From Rotaria sordida (taxonomy: Eukaryota; Rotifera; Eurotatoria; Philodinida; Philodinidae): a stretch of DNA of 64,000 nucleotides. A program made the position numbers and the translations under genes. Shown here one piece after another: positions 33,641 to 45,625 of this stretch (the stretch's first letter is position 1; every line of letters starts with the position of its first letter). Where the stretch lies: the NCBI GenBank assembly GCA_905250125.1, contig CAJNOL010000138.1, positions 168,373-232,372 of the forward strand, in the 5' to 3' direction. The notes under the pieces are model-generated. The model had not been told where the DNA came from, did not search any database, and saw only the letters and a list, made by a program, of their open reading frames with translations.

Positions 33641-35030
33641 ACTCGACGCTATTCTACCAAACGTATTCTGTTATGCACGTGCTTGAATAAGCTGTTTTAA
33701 GACTTTTCAATAAAAAATAGTTTTGAAGAAGAAAACGATCGTAATTATATCAGCGAGTGCGTGTCAAATATTTCATGATTGGAAATGGTTTCTGCCCAGT
33801 TAAAACGGACTAAGACTTCAAATACGATAGATTGCTGCTGTTTATCGTGATCATCTCTTCATGTTTCCTTGTCATAAACCACTGCACTAACCATCTCCTG
33901 AGTGGAAATGTCGGTCAGGATAGGATGTGGGTGTTAGGATACTTTTTTCAGCTATACCTACACTATCTACCCAGGATAGGATCTAAAGAAACATAGAACT
34001 GATTACAAGTAACTTACGAAGAACGAAAGCAATTAAAGTAAAACATACAAAACAATGAGCAAATACAACATGAGCCATAAACGATGGTTTGTAAAGTCGA
34101 ACTACCTGAGTATGCGAGCAGTATGCATGGATGATCAACGAAATTCAGTGATTATGTTTTAACACAGGAAAGAAAATCTTAAGAAATGTTAATCTTTCTT
34201 CTTTTTGTATAGTATTTATTAGTACAACGAGCATAGAAACAAGTCGGTATTATTTGTAGATGCTAGTTATTCTCAATTTAGTTTTCACAATCAGCAGCAC
34301 CTTTTGAGTTTCAAGCACGAAACATCTCCTTTTTTATCTTCACGGAGACTATTTTAATACATATTCATAAAGTGTTGTTTTCCGTTAAATGTACTTTCAA
34401 GATACTTCATTTCAGTAGAGAAATTGTTTCTCAAACTGAATTAGGAAAAAAATTGTCAGTTTTTCGCGCCGGTCTCAAATACAATCTCAACCGATCGAAT
34501 CCGATTAGTTGACAATTTTTCTATCCCACGTTTAATTCTAAGGCCTCAATTCAGGATCCTTTTTTCATTTACGGTCTGTTCGATTCACGTTTGGGTTACT
34601 CGCACGGAATTATTTGATTGACAATGATAGGACTCTCAATTGGAATTATGAAAACTAGAGCTACTATGCGAATGCCTGAGAGTAGAGTATGTTGTCTTGA
34701 CATTTATGACATGTAGTTGTGAAATTTGAATTGCTTTTTTTTTTACAAAGAAACGTTTATTGGAATTGAATAAAAAATTTATATTCGATTCTTCATGTAA
34801 GTTCGAATATTTGTATTCAAGTTGTTACAGAAAATTTGACTTGGAATACCTACTATTGACTTTATATCGTGCATGTTAAATTGTTAAAGAAATTGTGAAG
34901 GGGTCCGATTCTTGTATCTTACACTCTTATATATGCGATATCTCATAAGAAATAGACTGTTTAATGTTGTTCGTCACTTTCTTTTCTCTACGAATAGTAA
35001 CAAGAAAAGACATTTTAAAGATTAAACATT
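33641..35030. other. Intergenic
   Basis: No gene is seen. A short inverted repeat (AAAAATTGTCAGT at 34447 and GTTGACAATTTTT at 34508) flanks a less AT-rich patch. Confidence 0.45.
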
Positions 35031-35295
35031 AATGATAAAAAAAAACTAAGCTCAGATTTGAACTTTTCAGGATAAACTATTGTGATCAAGTTTTTTCGAC
35101 AATATTAAAAAATGATTAGATATTAATGAAAAATTATTAATAATAGAAAAAAACTGACTGCAGACTTCAATTTTTCGTTCTTGATTAGCTTTTGGGTGAA
35201 CTTTTCGGAAAATTGATATTATTAATTATCATAATTATTAATAATAATAAAACTAACCTCAGATTCGAATTCCTCGTCCTCGATTACGTTTAGTC
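35030..35295. repeat. Degenerate tandem repeat, about 105-bp period, three copies
   Basis: The motif AAAACTAASCTCAGATTYGAA followed by a TTTTTC..TCGATTA-like segment recurs near 35041, 35147 and 35249, a spacing of about 102-106 bp, with substitutions in each copy. Confidence 0.55.
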
Positions 35296-35440
35296 AAATT
35301 GTATAATAGAAAATGCACCATGTCCACTTATTCAGTACACAATCCTCTCTAGTGTTGGATTCTAATAGGTCTAACGCATGGTGCATTCTGATTGGCTTGG
35401 ACAAACACACTTTTAAGATATTTTTTGCGGTATAATCCTT

Positions 35441-36190
35441 TCTTTCAGAAAATGGCATAACCATTGATTACTACTTATCATTTCTTCTTTAGTCGATATT
35501 TTAACTGATTTCAATCGTTGTTGTTCATATTCACGTATTGCTTTTCAATTTGCTTGAGATAACTGAACAGAGTCACTTACCCATTTTTTATGATCATCGT
35601 CTGATTCAACAATAGAATGTACTGTAGACATAGTTATAACTAGATATCGGCGTGACCAAAATGTCGTGACCAAAGAAAAAAAAAGTTATTCGATTATAGT
35701 TTCAATAGTAAATGTGAGAACCGAAACCTATTTAACTATTCTTGTTCAGAATTTTCTTCTCTTCAAAATGGTATATAAAAGTCGAAGAATCTGATGATCC
35801 ATGACAGAGAAAATCACATCACATTAGTCGTGACCAATTCTGGTCACGGTCAGTTACGACGTTTTCTGGTCACGACTAATGTGATGCAAGTTTCTCTGTT
35901 ATGGATCATTGGATTCTCCGACTTTTATATATCATTCTGGAGAGAAGAAAATTCTGAACAAGAATAGTTAAATAAGTTTCGATTCTCACATTTACTATTG
36001 AAACTATAATCGAATAACTTTTTTTTCTTTGGTCACGACATTCTGGTCACGCCGATGTCTAGTTGTAAGTGGATCATGTTGAGAAGATAATTTATCTTTC
36101 ATTTGTTGACGCGAAGACTTATATTGTAGTTCAGAAATAAGAGTTCTGTGTAAATCCGAACTAAAGCGAGTATTTTTGGACATACTGTTT
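35441..36190 (-). pseudogene. Decayed ORF of unknown function split by a foldback element
   Basis: The minus strand begins MSKNTRFSSDLHRTLISEL (ATG near 36183) and runs to SSQHDPLTT at the element border. Beyond the element it resumes as MSTVHSIVESDDDHKKW. With the element and one copy of the 9-bp flanking repeat left out, the two halves are in the same frame. The frame then meets a TGA after VQLSQAN and continues as KAIREYEQQRLKSVKIST. The protein is charged, coiled-coil-like and not recognised. Confidence 0.5.
35640..36059. mobile_element. 420-bp near-perfect palindromic (foldback) element
   Basis: The arms of about 200 bp start with GATATCGGCGTGACCA and, reversed, GACATCGGCGTGACCA, and meet at a small centre near 35852 (GTTACGACGTTT). 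The arms are almost identical throughout, including internal copies of TGGTCACG. The flanks TAGTTATAA (35631-35639) and TAGTTGTAA (36060-36068) form a 9-bp near-direct repeat. Long inverted repeats with a 9-bp duplication are typical of Mutator-like (MULE) foldback elements. No coding capacity. Confidence 0.82.
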
Positions 36191-38350
36191 AATAAATTAG
36201 GTATAATCGACAGGTATAATCCTTTAAAATGGATGTTCCCAACTATCCAAATAATTAAAATGAATAAAATTCGACGCTAATTTTTTCAATTAAATAACTA
36301 TTTTCAATACTGTTATGTTCTTGTTTAGGTTCGAAAGAACATGATGATGGAAGAACATAAACTTTTACTTCTATTTCATAAAGCTCTATCTAAACATGTA
36401 TAATAACATGTATAAATATCATCAAAGAAAAGAGAGAAAGAAGAAAGGGACACGACACAACAGAAATACAAACAAGATGAACAATCGTAACCATTTAGAT
36501 GTCGTGTCATAATACTCTTTTTAATGGTTTATGAAAAAAGGGCCAGTTATTTTTAATTATAAAACAAGAAATTTACTGTTGAATTCACAGTAATTATCAG
36601 ATAAATTGGAATGAGGTTGACAAATGTTAGTTGTGCAAGTACCAATAGTAATACGATTATTATATTCTTGTTCCTTATCTCCAAGGAGATCAAATTCATC
36701 ACACTTAGCAGGCAGTTGTAATTGATGTGATTGGCTTTTTTTTGGTTATTCTAAAATATCTTTATTGATTTGATCTTTGAGTTGTTTTTGAAATTCGTCA
36801 ATACTTGATGGGTCACAACTTGCTTACTTTAATAAATATATAGCATCGAGATCACTAATTGATTTTATAACACCTCTAACTAATAAAAACTCCAATTGAT
36901 TACTCGCTTCGTTAACATGTTCTCCATTTGACAGTTTTTGAAGTGTTATTGAATGTGTAGTGTTGTTTGCTGATGAAATTTCCAAATGATGCATAATGTG
37001 AGATACTTCATGAAATACTCTAATTAATAATGAACCCAGTATTGTACTTGTATTTCAATATCTGATGACAAGTCCCATTTTCAACTAGAAAAAAAAGAAT
37101 CATCTGCTTCTTATCCTCTGTCTTGTCTAAACAAATGCTGAAATCTTTCTTATGTGCAGATTGGTCAACAATATTCAAAGATTGAATCCTTTTCAAAGCA
37201 TAGGTTTCAACAATTTCTAAGCAATCTTGTTACATGAGTGTTCTGAATCCATCTCTTACAATCAAAGACTATGGCAGCAGAAATTATAAATGTTCTTACT
37301 TACTCATATCTTCAATATGGTAGAAGGAATAGTTTTAAGCTCCATTAACTAGGATTTGACAATTAAAATAAATGAGTGCACAATAATTTGATGGTAATAC
37401 GCTAACGTATAATTCATGTTCTAATTTATTGATAATTAACTCAAGATAATCTCTAACTTAATCCAATATTACACTTTGATTTTCTTTTTGCATAAGTTCA
37501 TGATAAGAATCAACAACAAACTTAATTTGAATTACATAGTTTAATAAATTCTAAAACTTTTCAAATGTTATACCTGTAGTGTCAACCAATTAGATTGGAT
37601 TTTCGATCACATTAAAAAAAAGGTAACTACCTCTTCCTGAGAACAACATAGTTTTTGTTGGTCACCAAATATAATATACCTGTAATAATATATGACAACA
37701 ACATAGTAAATCGAGAGGGAAGAACAGTAGGAAATAAATAATAGAAAAGAAACGAGATCAAAGAAAATTTTAGCACAAAAGACTCAAAATTTTGAAATCA
37801 AAAAAGTTTATTTTAGGTGGATGCAGCTCTCTTATTAGATTAAAATGTATTTTTATATGAGTAAATTCTTCAAAAAAACAAGCAAGTTCAAAGCACAGCA
37901 ATATCAAAAATATAACTTAACAGATTAGCTATGATGTATATTTAGCGAACTTTAGATAAAAAGTTGATTCTGTTATTGACATATTTTTGTTTAAATTGAC
38001 TGACTTCGGAAAACAAATTCACATTACCTCTGAAGGTATCTTTTAAGACTCACCGTTTCTTCGCTAAACTCCTGGGTGTGCTACTTACTAGATAAACAAT
38101 GTAACAATACTAATAACCTTTGTAGTAGTTATATAGCAAGTTGAATTTTGTGTTTCATCACAAGGCATAGTAACACAATATGCTCATCGTTCTTATTCTC
38201 ATTGACAAAGATTAGTTAAAATGTTTTTAATTTTCTCTAACATATTTTCTCTGGTGTGAATGTGTGTTCTTTCCATTTACATTCAATACCTACACCCTCC
38301 AGACGTATACTTCTCGATGAGTTTTTCTTGCATGGTGTATCGCAATGAGA
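36191..38350. other. Intergenic with minus-strand coding debris
   Basis: Minus-strand frames with protein-like sequence but many stops occur at 36600-36960 (ITLQKLSNGEHVNEASNQLE, then FLLVRGVIKSISDLDAIYLL) and 37320-37660 (KFVVDSYHELMQKENQSVIL). They may be parts of one decayed gene, perhaps of a mobile element. I cannot name the family. No intact gene is supported. Confidence 0.35.
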
Positions 38351-38363
38351 AAGGAGTGGTAGC

Positions 38364-38845
38364 AGGTCAGAAACCTGTTTTTCCTAGGAAAGCCTCAGCT
38401 TGTGGCAAATAACCCCTCTTGAAAATGGCACCATTGGATTCAGCATAAAATTCTGTATCTATCACAACCATTAAAAACTATAGCACAGATACATAACCGA
38501 ATCCGGACCATGTTTGCTCCTGAATAAATGGTCAGAAACCTGTTTTTCCAAGGTAACCCCCAGTTTTTGGCAGATAACCCCCTTGAAAATGGTACCATTG
38601 GATTCAGCATAAAATTCTGCATCTAGCACAACCACTGAAAACTATAGCATAGACACACAATCGAATCCGCACCACGTTTACTTCCGAAAAAGGGGTCGGA
38701 AATCTGTTTTTTCCAGGAAACCCCCAGTTTTTGGCAGATAACCCCCTTGAAAATGGTACCATTGAATTCAGCATAAAATTCTGCATCTAGCACAACCACT
38801 GAAAACTATAGCACAAATGTATAATCGAATCGGGACATGAAATAT
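38364..38845. repeat. Tandem 164-bp satellite, about three copies
   Basis: Units start GGTCAGAAACCTGTTTTTCC at 38364 and 38528, and GGTCGGAAATCTGTTTTTTCC at about 38693, a period of 164-165 bp. Each contains CCATTGRATTCAGCATAAAA and CACAACCAYTRAAAACTATAG. Similarity between units is high. The two 60-codon minus-strand frames in it are by-products of the repeat. Confidence 0.9.
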
Positions 38846-38879
38846 CGAATCTAGTGCTAACTTTTCTGACGTTTCTGAT

Positions 38880-39390
38880 TGATATTTTAGAATTCAATAT
38901 TTATATCAATTTCAATTGATATTTAAAAAATGAAATAGTTATATTAATTCAGATTAATAGCATAAAAGTTAAACGTTTATATGGAGTGAAATCCATATTA
39001 AAATAATGAAATAGTTACACACATTTCAATTGATATTTAAAAAAGGTGATAGCTACATTATTTCCAATTAATCTTATGAAAATCAAAGATCTATATTAAT
39101 TCAAGTTGATATTAGAAAAATCAAATATTTATATTGATTGGAATTTATATGATAAAAATCAAACATGTCTATTACTTCTGATTGATATTATAGAAATACA
39201 ATATTTATAATAATTTCAATTGATATTAAGAAAGTTAAATATCTATATTAATTCCAATATATATTATATAAATATAGCATTTATATGAATGTCAATGGAT
39301 ATTATCAAAATCAAATAGTTATATCAATTCCAAGTGATATTGTAAAAGGCAAATGTTTATATTGATTCGAGTAGATGTTAGAAATCATGA
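38880..39390. repeat. AT-rich minisatellite, period about 40 bp
   Basis: About twelve degenerate units with the consensus AAATCAAATATTTATATTAATTCCAATTGATATTATA-like pattern (written here only in outline) follow the 164-bp satellite directly. Units vary by substitutions and small indels, so the array is old. Confidence 0.75.
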
Positions 39391-40976
39391 AATATTGAGT
39401 TGTTAGTGTTGATGACGATTATCTACGAATATGATTTTCCTTCCATGTGAAAGCTGTTCATTAAAGTCATTTTGATTTAATCCATATTTGAAAAATAAAT
39501 CAACATGGCAATGGCCATCATACATCGGTAAGGTGAGTAGCAAATGATATTTGTTTTTACACGAACATTTATTGTTAAGACTGTTTTCACAAATAGCAAT
39601 CATTTCCACAAAGTAAGTTTCAACTATGAGAGCAATCGAATGAATTGAAAAGAACGCAAAAATGAACTATTTTATTCATTCATTGAAACATGGATCACCC
39701 TGCTTTACATCCGACAGGTAATAAACAAACATTTAACATGATCCATTGTTTATCCGTCTGACGAACAATGCCAGTATGATAATGACAAAATAAATCAATA
39801 ATCATCAGATATACGTCTTTTTCATCTCTCTTATCTATGTTTGCTTTTGTTCTTGTTTTCTACAAAATTTAATCTTTCATTTTGTTCCTGATGATGTGAC
39901 CAGACGGGCCACGAAAGCTTGAATGTAAATATTTTTCTGATGGAAAATTAATAAAAATAAAAATGATTTTTTCACAGCAGTTATCTCGTTTCTTTTCAAC
40001 AACATAGTATCTAAAAAACGAGAAAATTTAAGCTTTTCGCGAGTGACAGATATAAGGTGTGGTTGTACCTGTGGAGTTAAAAAAATCAAAAACAAAAGGT
40101 ACTGAAATGACAAAACGGACAAAAAAATTCATGTTTTTCAAATTCATTGATTAAAATGTCGCTGTTCATTAATGAACTTGAAAAACATCAATTTTTATGT
40201 CCGTTTCATTATCGAAAATGCCGTTTTTTTGTATTTTTGACATAAAATTCACAGAAGCCATGAATTGTTGTTGATTTTTTAACTCTATGCGTGAGTATGG
40301 GCCTATTCTTCAACGAGCACCACACATACACTTCTCTCCAAGTTGTTGTTTGCTTCTCCAATTTTTGTATTTTTTCTTTAATTTTCTCTTTTGATTTTTT
40401 TCTCTATTTTCTATTATCTTTAGTTCTTGTTATTGTTTCAAATAATAATAGAAAATAATTTAAAAAAATATATAAACAAAATAGTTCTTGAAAAAATCAT
40501 CGTTCCATTGAGTGCATACTTTTCTCATCGATATTAGTCATCGGTCTAATACGTCTACTCATCTTATTAACTCTCGTAATTTGAAGAATTCTAAGTCCAT
40601 TTAGTGAGAGATATCCGAGCGAGCAACTATCCTATATGTATCGGGACATACGTGGTACGATTCCCCTCCGAGGCATCGTCTTTAGTTCTCTTTTTTCTTC
40701 ACTTCGCTGTATATTCATTACTCACACGTCTAGTCCGCGATGAATCTATATGCGTTTATTCTCTTTCTTAACGTGAAGCTGCTGTTAGTTACTCTGACGA
40801 TGAGGTCGAGAAAGAATGAGTAAAAGAAAAAGAGAAAAAGTGAAGCAAAAATATTCGAGAAGCACATGCATGCAAAAAAAAAGCAGAATGAATGATAGTA
40901 TGCAACAAGTGCAATTGGTTTTGTAGCAAAAACCTTGTTACTTTGTCTCAATTCGCAATAATCAAATTCACGTGTG
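39391..40976. other. Intergenic, upstream of the metallophosphoesterase
   Basis: AT-rich, no supported gene. A TTTTGTAG acceptor-like site ends at 40926, 50 nt before the next ATG. The GC content rises from about 40600. Confidence 0.45.
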
Positions 40977-42626
40977 ATGAATGGATATTTTAGCACACAT
41001 TGTTCATCCAACACTAGAGATCAAAACAATCATGCGCTTCAAAATCGGGTAATCAGAAGGTGTCAGATAAGCAGCGTTTTGCATTCACATGTCAACAGTC
41101 GACGAACACATCGATGGAGACTTTTATTCCTTCTCGCATTTATTGTAACCGCTTTCTACTTACTCGTCTGGCAGCCGTTCTTTTCTGACCTCGCTGTCAT
41201 CGGGATCTGGAAAGTACGCAATTATGCCTATCAAAAACGCTATTGGGACACGATTCTTATGCCAAGCCGTTCGCTCTGTCATATGCGAAAGTATCCACTT
41301 CTTTACGTTCTATCGTCGACGAATGCCGATCTCGTTTGGGAAATGTCATGTCGTCCTTTAAATGATATTTATTTGGAATGTTACACTATCGACTTAAACT
41401 CTTCCAACAACGCTCACCAGTACATCTCTATTATTGTTCGACCAATCAGTTTGGATGAAGTGCACTGGGTGTACCGTGCTCATCTCGGATCCTTACGAGC
41501 ACAAACACAGTATCAGTATGAGATCTTTTCAATGAAAAATGGAAAACGTATATTTCATCATCCAAAACAAGAGTTCTACTGGGTAGGAGAGGGCGGAAAC
41601 GAAACACTTCATATCGGAATTATTAGTGACAATCAATATGGTCTTCGAACTTTCATGACTATCTTGCGTTCTCTCGTCAGCCTTCCCACCTCTTATCCCT
41701 TGCAATATACGACATCTTCCGCCAGCAAAGGTTTTCCACACTATCTCGTTCATGCAGGCGATGCAGTTCAGTCTTATAATTCTCTTGAAGAATGGCAAAC
41801 GAATTTTGCTGATCCGCTATCATCCGCTTGGAGTAATGGACAAATGCACTCCGTACCGGCGATCCTCTATGCCCATGGTAATCACGACCAAGATACAACA
41901 AACTTATACACATACACAACCGGACCACGAAAAGGCGAAAATTGGTTCAGTGCAACTCTGGGTACAGCTCGTTTCGTCGTGCTCGATTCGCAACCATCGA
42001 AACTGTTTGAAACTCAAATTGACTGGCTTCAACGGGAAATTCGTTTAAAGACATGGAGTGGTGCATCATTCCGAATTGCCATTGTTCATATTGCACCCTT
42101 CATCGAATACTGGGATCCCCGTGCATGGGAAGAACTTGGTGAGAAACACTGGGGAAATTATGTACGAACACAATTAGTACCGATCCTCATGAGTGGTGGA
42201 GTGGATTTGATTATCAGTGGACATCAGCATGCCTATTCACGAGGATGGATTTCGAACGAAGTGGCGAAAGAGCTCACCAAAGACGAATTGAAAGTTAGCA
42301 CGAACAAGAGTGGAAAACGTGAACATGTGCAGTTTATGACTAACAGTTGGAAGCGAAGACGTAATTTACAAGGCAAGGATAACTTCACTTATTCTGTCGG
42401 TCGCCTTCGAGAGGGTACAATGATAACAGTAATCGGCGGCGCTGGAGGTCAGCTTGATTTGGAACGGGTTGAGGACTGGGGCTTTTACGAGACAAGCCTA
42501 ACTGGACGACACAACTTTGCAGTGATTACATTGGATCGTGGAGGATTTCGCTTGATGTGGAGAGCGTACGATATGAATATTCAGTTAATAGATAAATTTG
42601 AACTTTTACGAACATACGGTGACTGA
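40977..42626 (+). CDS. Membrane-anchored metallophosphoesterase (purple acid phosphatase-like)
   Basis: A single-exon, 549-residue protein started at the ATG at 40977; a second possible start is not obvious. After a basic N-terminus, residues about 47-66 (WRLLFLLAFIVTAFYLLVWQ) form one membrane helix, giving a type II topology with the enzyme outside the cytosol. An N-terminal beta-sandwich-like region leads to the calcineurin-like catalytic core: GIISDNQYG (Asp218), HAGDAV (Asp262), GNHD (301-304), VHIAP (His371) and GHQHAY (415-420). These are the ligands of a two-metal phosphatase. Such enzymes hydrolyse phosphate esters at neutral or acid pH; the substrate is unknown. The sequence is GC-richer than the surroundings and intact. 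An AATAAA lies at 42653. The order of motifs resembles purple acid phosphatases, but the first Asp-x-His is Asp-Asn-Gln here, so metal choice may differ. Confidence 0.85.
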   Translation: MNGYFSTHCSSNTRDQNNHALQNRVIRRCQISSVLHSHVNSRRTHRWRLLFLLAFIVTAFYLLVWQPFFSDLAVIGIWKVRNYAYQKRYWDTILMPSRSLCHMRKYPLLYVLSSTNADLVWEMSCRPLNDIYLECYTIDLNSSNNAHQYISIIVRPISLDEVHWVYRAHLGSLRAQTQYQYEIFSMKNGKRIFHHPKQEFYWVGEGGNETLHIGIISDNQYGLRTFMTILRSLVSLPTSYPLQYTTSSASKGFPHYLVHAGDAVQSYNSLEEWQTNFADPLSSAWSNGQMHSVPAILYAHGNHDQDTTNLYTYTTGPRKGENWFSATLGTARFVVLDSQPSKLFETQIDWLQREIRLKTWSGASFRIAIVHIAPFIEYWDPRAWEELGEKHWGNYVRTQLVPILMSGGVDLIISGHQHAYSRGWISNEVAKELTKDELKVSTNKSGKREHVQFMTNSWKRRRNLQGKDNFTYSVGRLREGTMITVIGGAGGQLDLERVEDWGFYETSLTGRHNFAVITLDRGGFRLMWRAYDMNIQLIDKFELLRTYGD

Positions 42627-43577
42627 AATGTCTCAGGATTTATTTTGAATAGAATAAATTAGATCTATAATTCTAATCAAATTTAGATGAGAACGCAAGG
42701 GTACTACATCATAATTATTGCAACAGATCATACCACGGAAAGCAATCGATCTGGATAAAGTGATACAATAGCAGCAGCATATATAAGCAGATGCTTGTTC
42801 AAATGATTCAAATCAGAGAGAGAGAGAAAGAGAGTACTATCCCTTTTTTCGAAATTAAAGTCGTAGTGACATATGAGGATATCAACCTAAAAACAGATGC
42901 ACTAGGCGGAAACATCAAGCGCCGAAGGCAATTTATAGTTATGACAAGATTCTAACATAAGAGACGAGAGAACAAACATTGACAACAATATTTGGGGGAA
43001 CGAATACAAATGACTCGGTGTAATCGAACGTAAGCAAATAACACAAGCTCAAGCACAGAAAAGCTTCATTACTTGTCAATCGCTAGCATTTGAAATAACA
43101 GAAGGCACTAGCCCCACGCATTAACAAATAGTTGGATTAATAATCTATATACTACAGGAAACAAAATGAGAATGCTAACAAGTAACTGAAATACAACACG
43201 GATGAGTTGAGTCTGGTACAATTCGATAATAAATAAACAGTGTCCTATATTCAAATATACTTAGTGAAAGGCGCACGGAAATGGCTTATTAACAACCGAA
43301 CAACGAATCACATTTTGCTAAACTCTCAAAAAACCACATCGATGTATTGTTTTCAAAGAAGTCTCAATCATGCATGTTGACCAACGACAACAAAGTTTAG
43401 AAGAAATCATCATGCACTATTACAATGAACTAATGGCATTGTTTGATGTCATCAATCTTCAAATGAGTGAAACATTGAAAGTTAGTTAATATTTGAATAG
43501 ATAATGGCACGTCCATGATTTGGGACATTCGGTAAAACGATTACTTTTGTAAATAATGTCATAGCATCAGAATATCG
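42627..43577. other. Intergenic
   Basis: No gene is supported. A GA-rich microsatellite occupies about 42811-42835. A 39-codon + frame at 43370-43488 (MHVDQRQQSLEEIIMHYYNE) looks helical but has no recognisable family. Confidence 0.4.
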
Positions 43578-44010
43578 CTATTCTTTATTGGTACATGAGT
43601 CTAATAAATTTAAAAGTAATAATTCTTTCACATTTTCTTCATTAATTGATTGAGTGAAAGGATCAAATATACTATAATCTTTTAGTTTATCTATTTCATT
43701 GTTGTCATCACTAAATGTAAGAAGAATCACTTTTAATTTCGACGATAATTGATTAAACTCGGTATCGGTAATATTCTTCAATTTATGATTATTGTATTTC
43801 AACTATTTTCAGATGATTTGGACAATCAGTATTTAATATGAGAGTAGTTAATGTTGTTAAATTCCATTCATTTGATTCTTCATTTAAAATGGATGTTTTC
43901 TAAACAGCCATTAAATTGAAGTTTTTACTTTTTCCAATAACATTAGCTAAAAAATTGCTTCCATATTTGGATGAATCATCTCATATTTGACCGCCAGTAA
44001 AAAGAATATA
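43578..44010 (-). pseudogene. Decayed ORF, unknown
   Basis: Minus-strand pieces read NEWNLTTLTTLILNTDCPNH followed, in another frame, by YNNHKLKNITDTEFNQLSSK and NEENVKELLLLNLLDSCTNK. The leucine-rich, LRR-like spacing suggests remains of an F-box/LRR-type gene, but the assignment is weak. At least one frameshift and one stop are present. Confidence 0.35.
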
Positions 44011-44347
44011 TGGATTTTTCAATAATCGACGAAGTGAGACATATGAGCACAACTTACTTAATTGTATCAGTGTGTTTTATACAGCTATGCTGTTGAAGAA
44101 CTATTGATATAGCTACACACAACCATACTAGAAACGAAAACATGGTATCAAAATTCTTACAGAAAAATGACGAAGAATGTTATCCTGTCTTTTGCTAGTT
44201 TTCTCATACAATTTTCATTGTTCGAACTTAGATACTCTCTTACGCATTCACTGTGCAATATTCTCTGAAATTTTTGATACAGATTATAGTGGGTAATGTT
44301 TCAGATCACAATTTGAGCATAGGACTTTGTTTAAAGCCTAAGGTTCT

Positions 44348-45216
44348 GTGACGAAGATTTATAAAAAATTCAACGATTTGGATGGGGATATTTGTATTGC
44401 TTTGTTCTTCAATCGCATCCATACGCAAACCGACAGCGATAGAAATAGTGATATCAATCAAAATATGCCCTTGCACGAGTTACATTATGTTGTTCAACAT
44501 GTACTTGATGAACTAGCCTATCCTTTTTTTATTATTTCGAGAATATATCTCTTAAACTTTGTTTATAGGCAGCTGTTTCTATTTGAAACTCATCCTTCTG
44601 AATATTTTTCATTTTCCACATTTTTTTTCTTTATTTGCCTTGTTGCTATTAACTCGTTACTTTTTCTTTTATATTCCATTTCTCTTAATTTAACAGTATT
44701 GTTGTTAATCTAACCATTGATTTAACTAGAAAAAAAATCCTATTGCGCATATTCACCATATCTACAGCAATTCTCAACGCGAGCGCTCTTATCCATCTTG
44801 ATCAATTCACAAACACTGGTATTAATTATTCTCAAAAGTTAGAATTTGATCAGTTAGTGCTTTTTATATATGAACCATATGACGACTCGGATAAATCAAT
44901 ATATCATCAACCATCTTGACTGACATCTATCGCATAATTATCTATCATAGAATCATTTATCTGCACTATTTAGAATATTTGATAACATATTCCAGTTATT
45001 GAAATTTCAAAGACGACTTTGGAATATTCTAGAACAGTTCAAGTGCCTGTTGTCTTCGGTTTCTTCGGCAGTATTGATGCTCAATTATTCCTGAGTATCA
45101 TCTCTAAGACTTATATGCTATACCAATGGATCACACTGAGTATTTCATTCTGTGTCGTTGCACTCATTAATGAGTTGTTGTCTGCTCCATTTTTTTTCTA
45201 CTTTTCAAATTATTAA
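44348..45216 (+). pseudogene. Decayed ORF, possible multi-span membrane protein
   Basis: The + strand gives DLDGDICIALFFNRIHTQTD and MPLHELHYVVQHVLDELAYP, then, after stops, RIFTISTAILNASALIHLDQ, and finally MEYSRTVQVPVVFGFFGSID with two probable membrane helices (LSIISKTYMLYQWITLSISF onward). Order and character suggest one decayed membrane protein. I cannot name it. Confidence 0.3.
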
Positions 45217-45625
45217 GTAAAACTTTACTTTTTTTTCCATCTTATTGATCATTATTGGAAACGATCAGAAAAACAACCATCAGAAGTGATGTCGTTACAA
45301 TTAAAAAAGTCTGTGACTGAAAATTTATCATGAAAGAAATACTGAAAACCGCTGTCATTTATCGATTCTGAGAATTTTTTGAAATTTTAGTTTTTATTTG
45401 ATTGATTTCAATGAGATTCTACGCGCATTCTGAATTCAACATGATCTATGAAATTTAGATCTTGACGCTTAAAAGTAAATCCCATGATTTACAACATCAT
45501 GTGATCTTTGTGAATATAATAAAATAGAATGTTGATATCTAATTATATGCTCAACTGTTCTTGACTATTTTTTGTTTGTCGCTATGACAAATTAGTATTC
45601 ATCTAAATGGATTTTTCATCAATAA

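Noticed and set aside
38440-38786. Two similar 60-codon minus-strand ORFs as a gene family
   Set aside because: They are spaced exactly one satellite period apart and arise from the 164-bp repeat.
41529-42048. Open frames on both strands within the metallophosphoesterase gene
   Set aside because: They are shadows of the conserved frame; no independent motifs.
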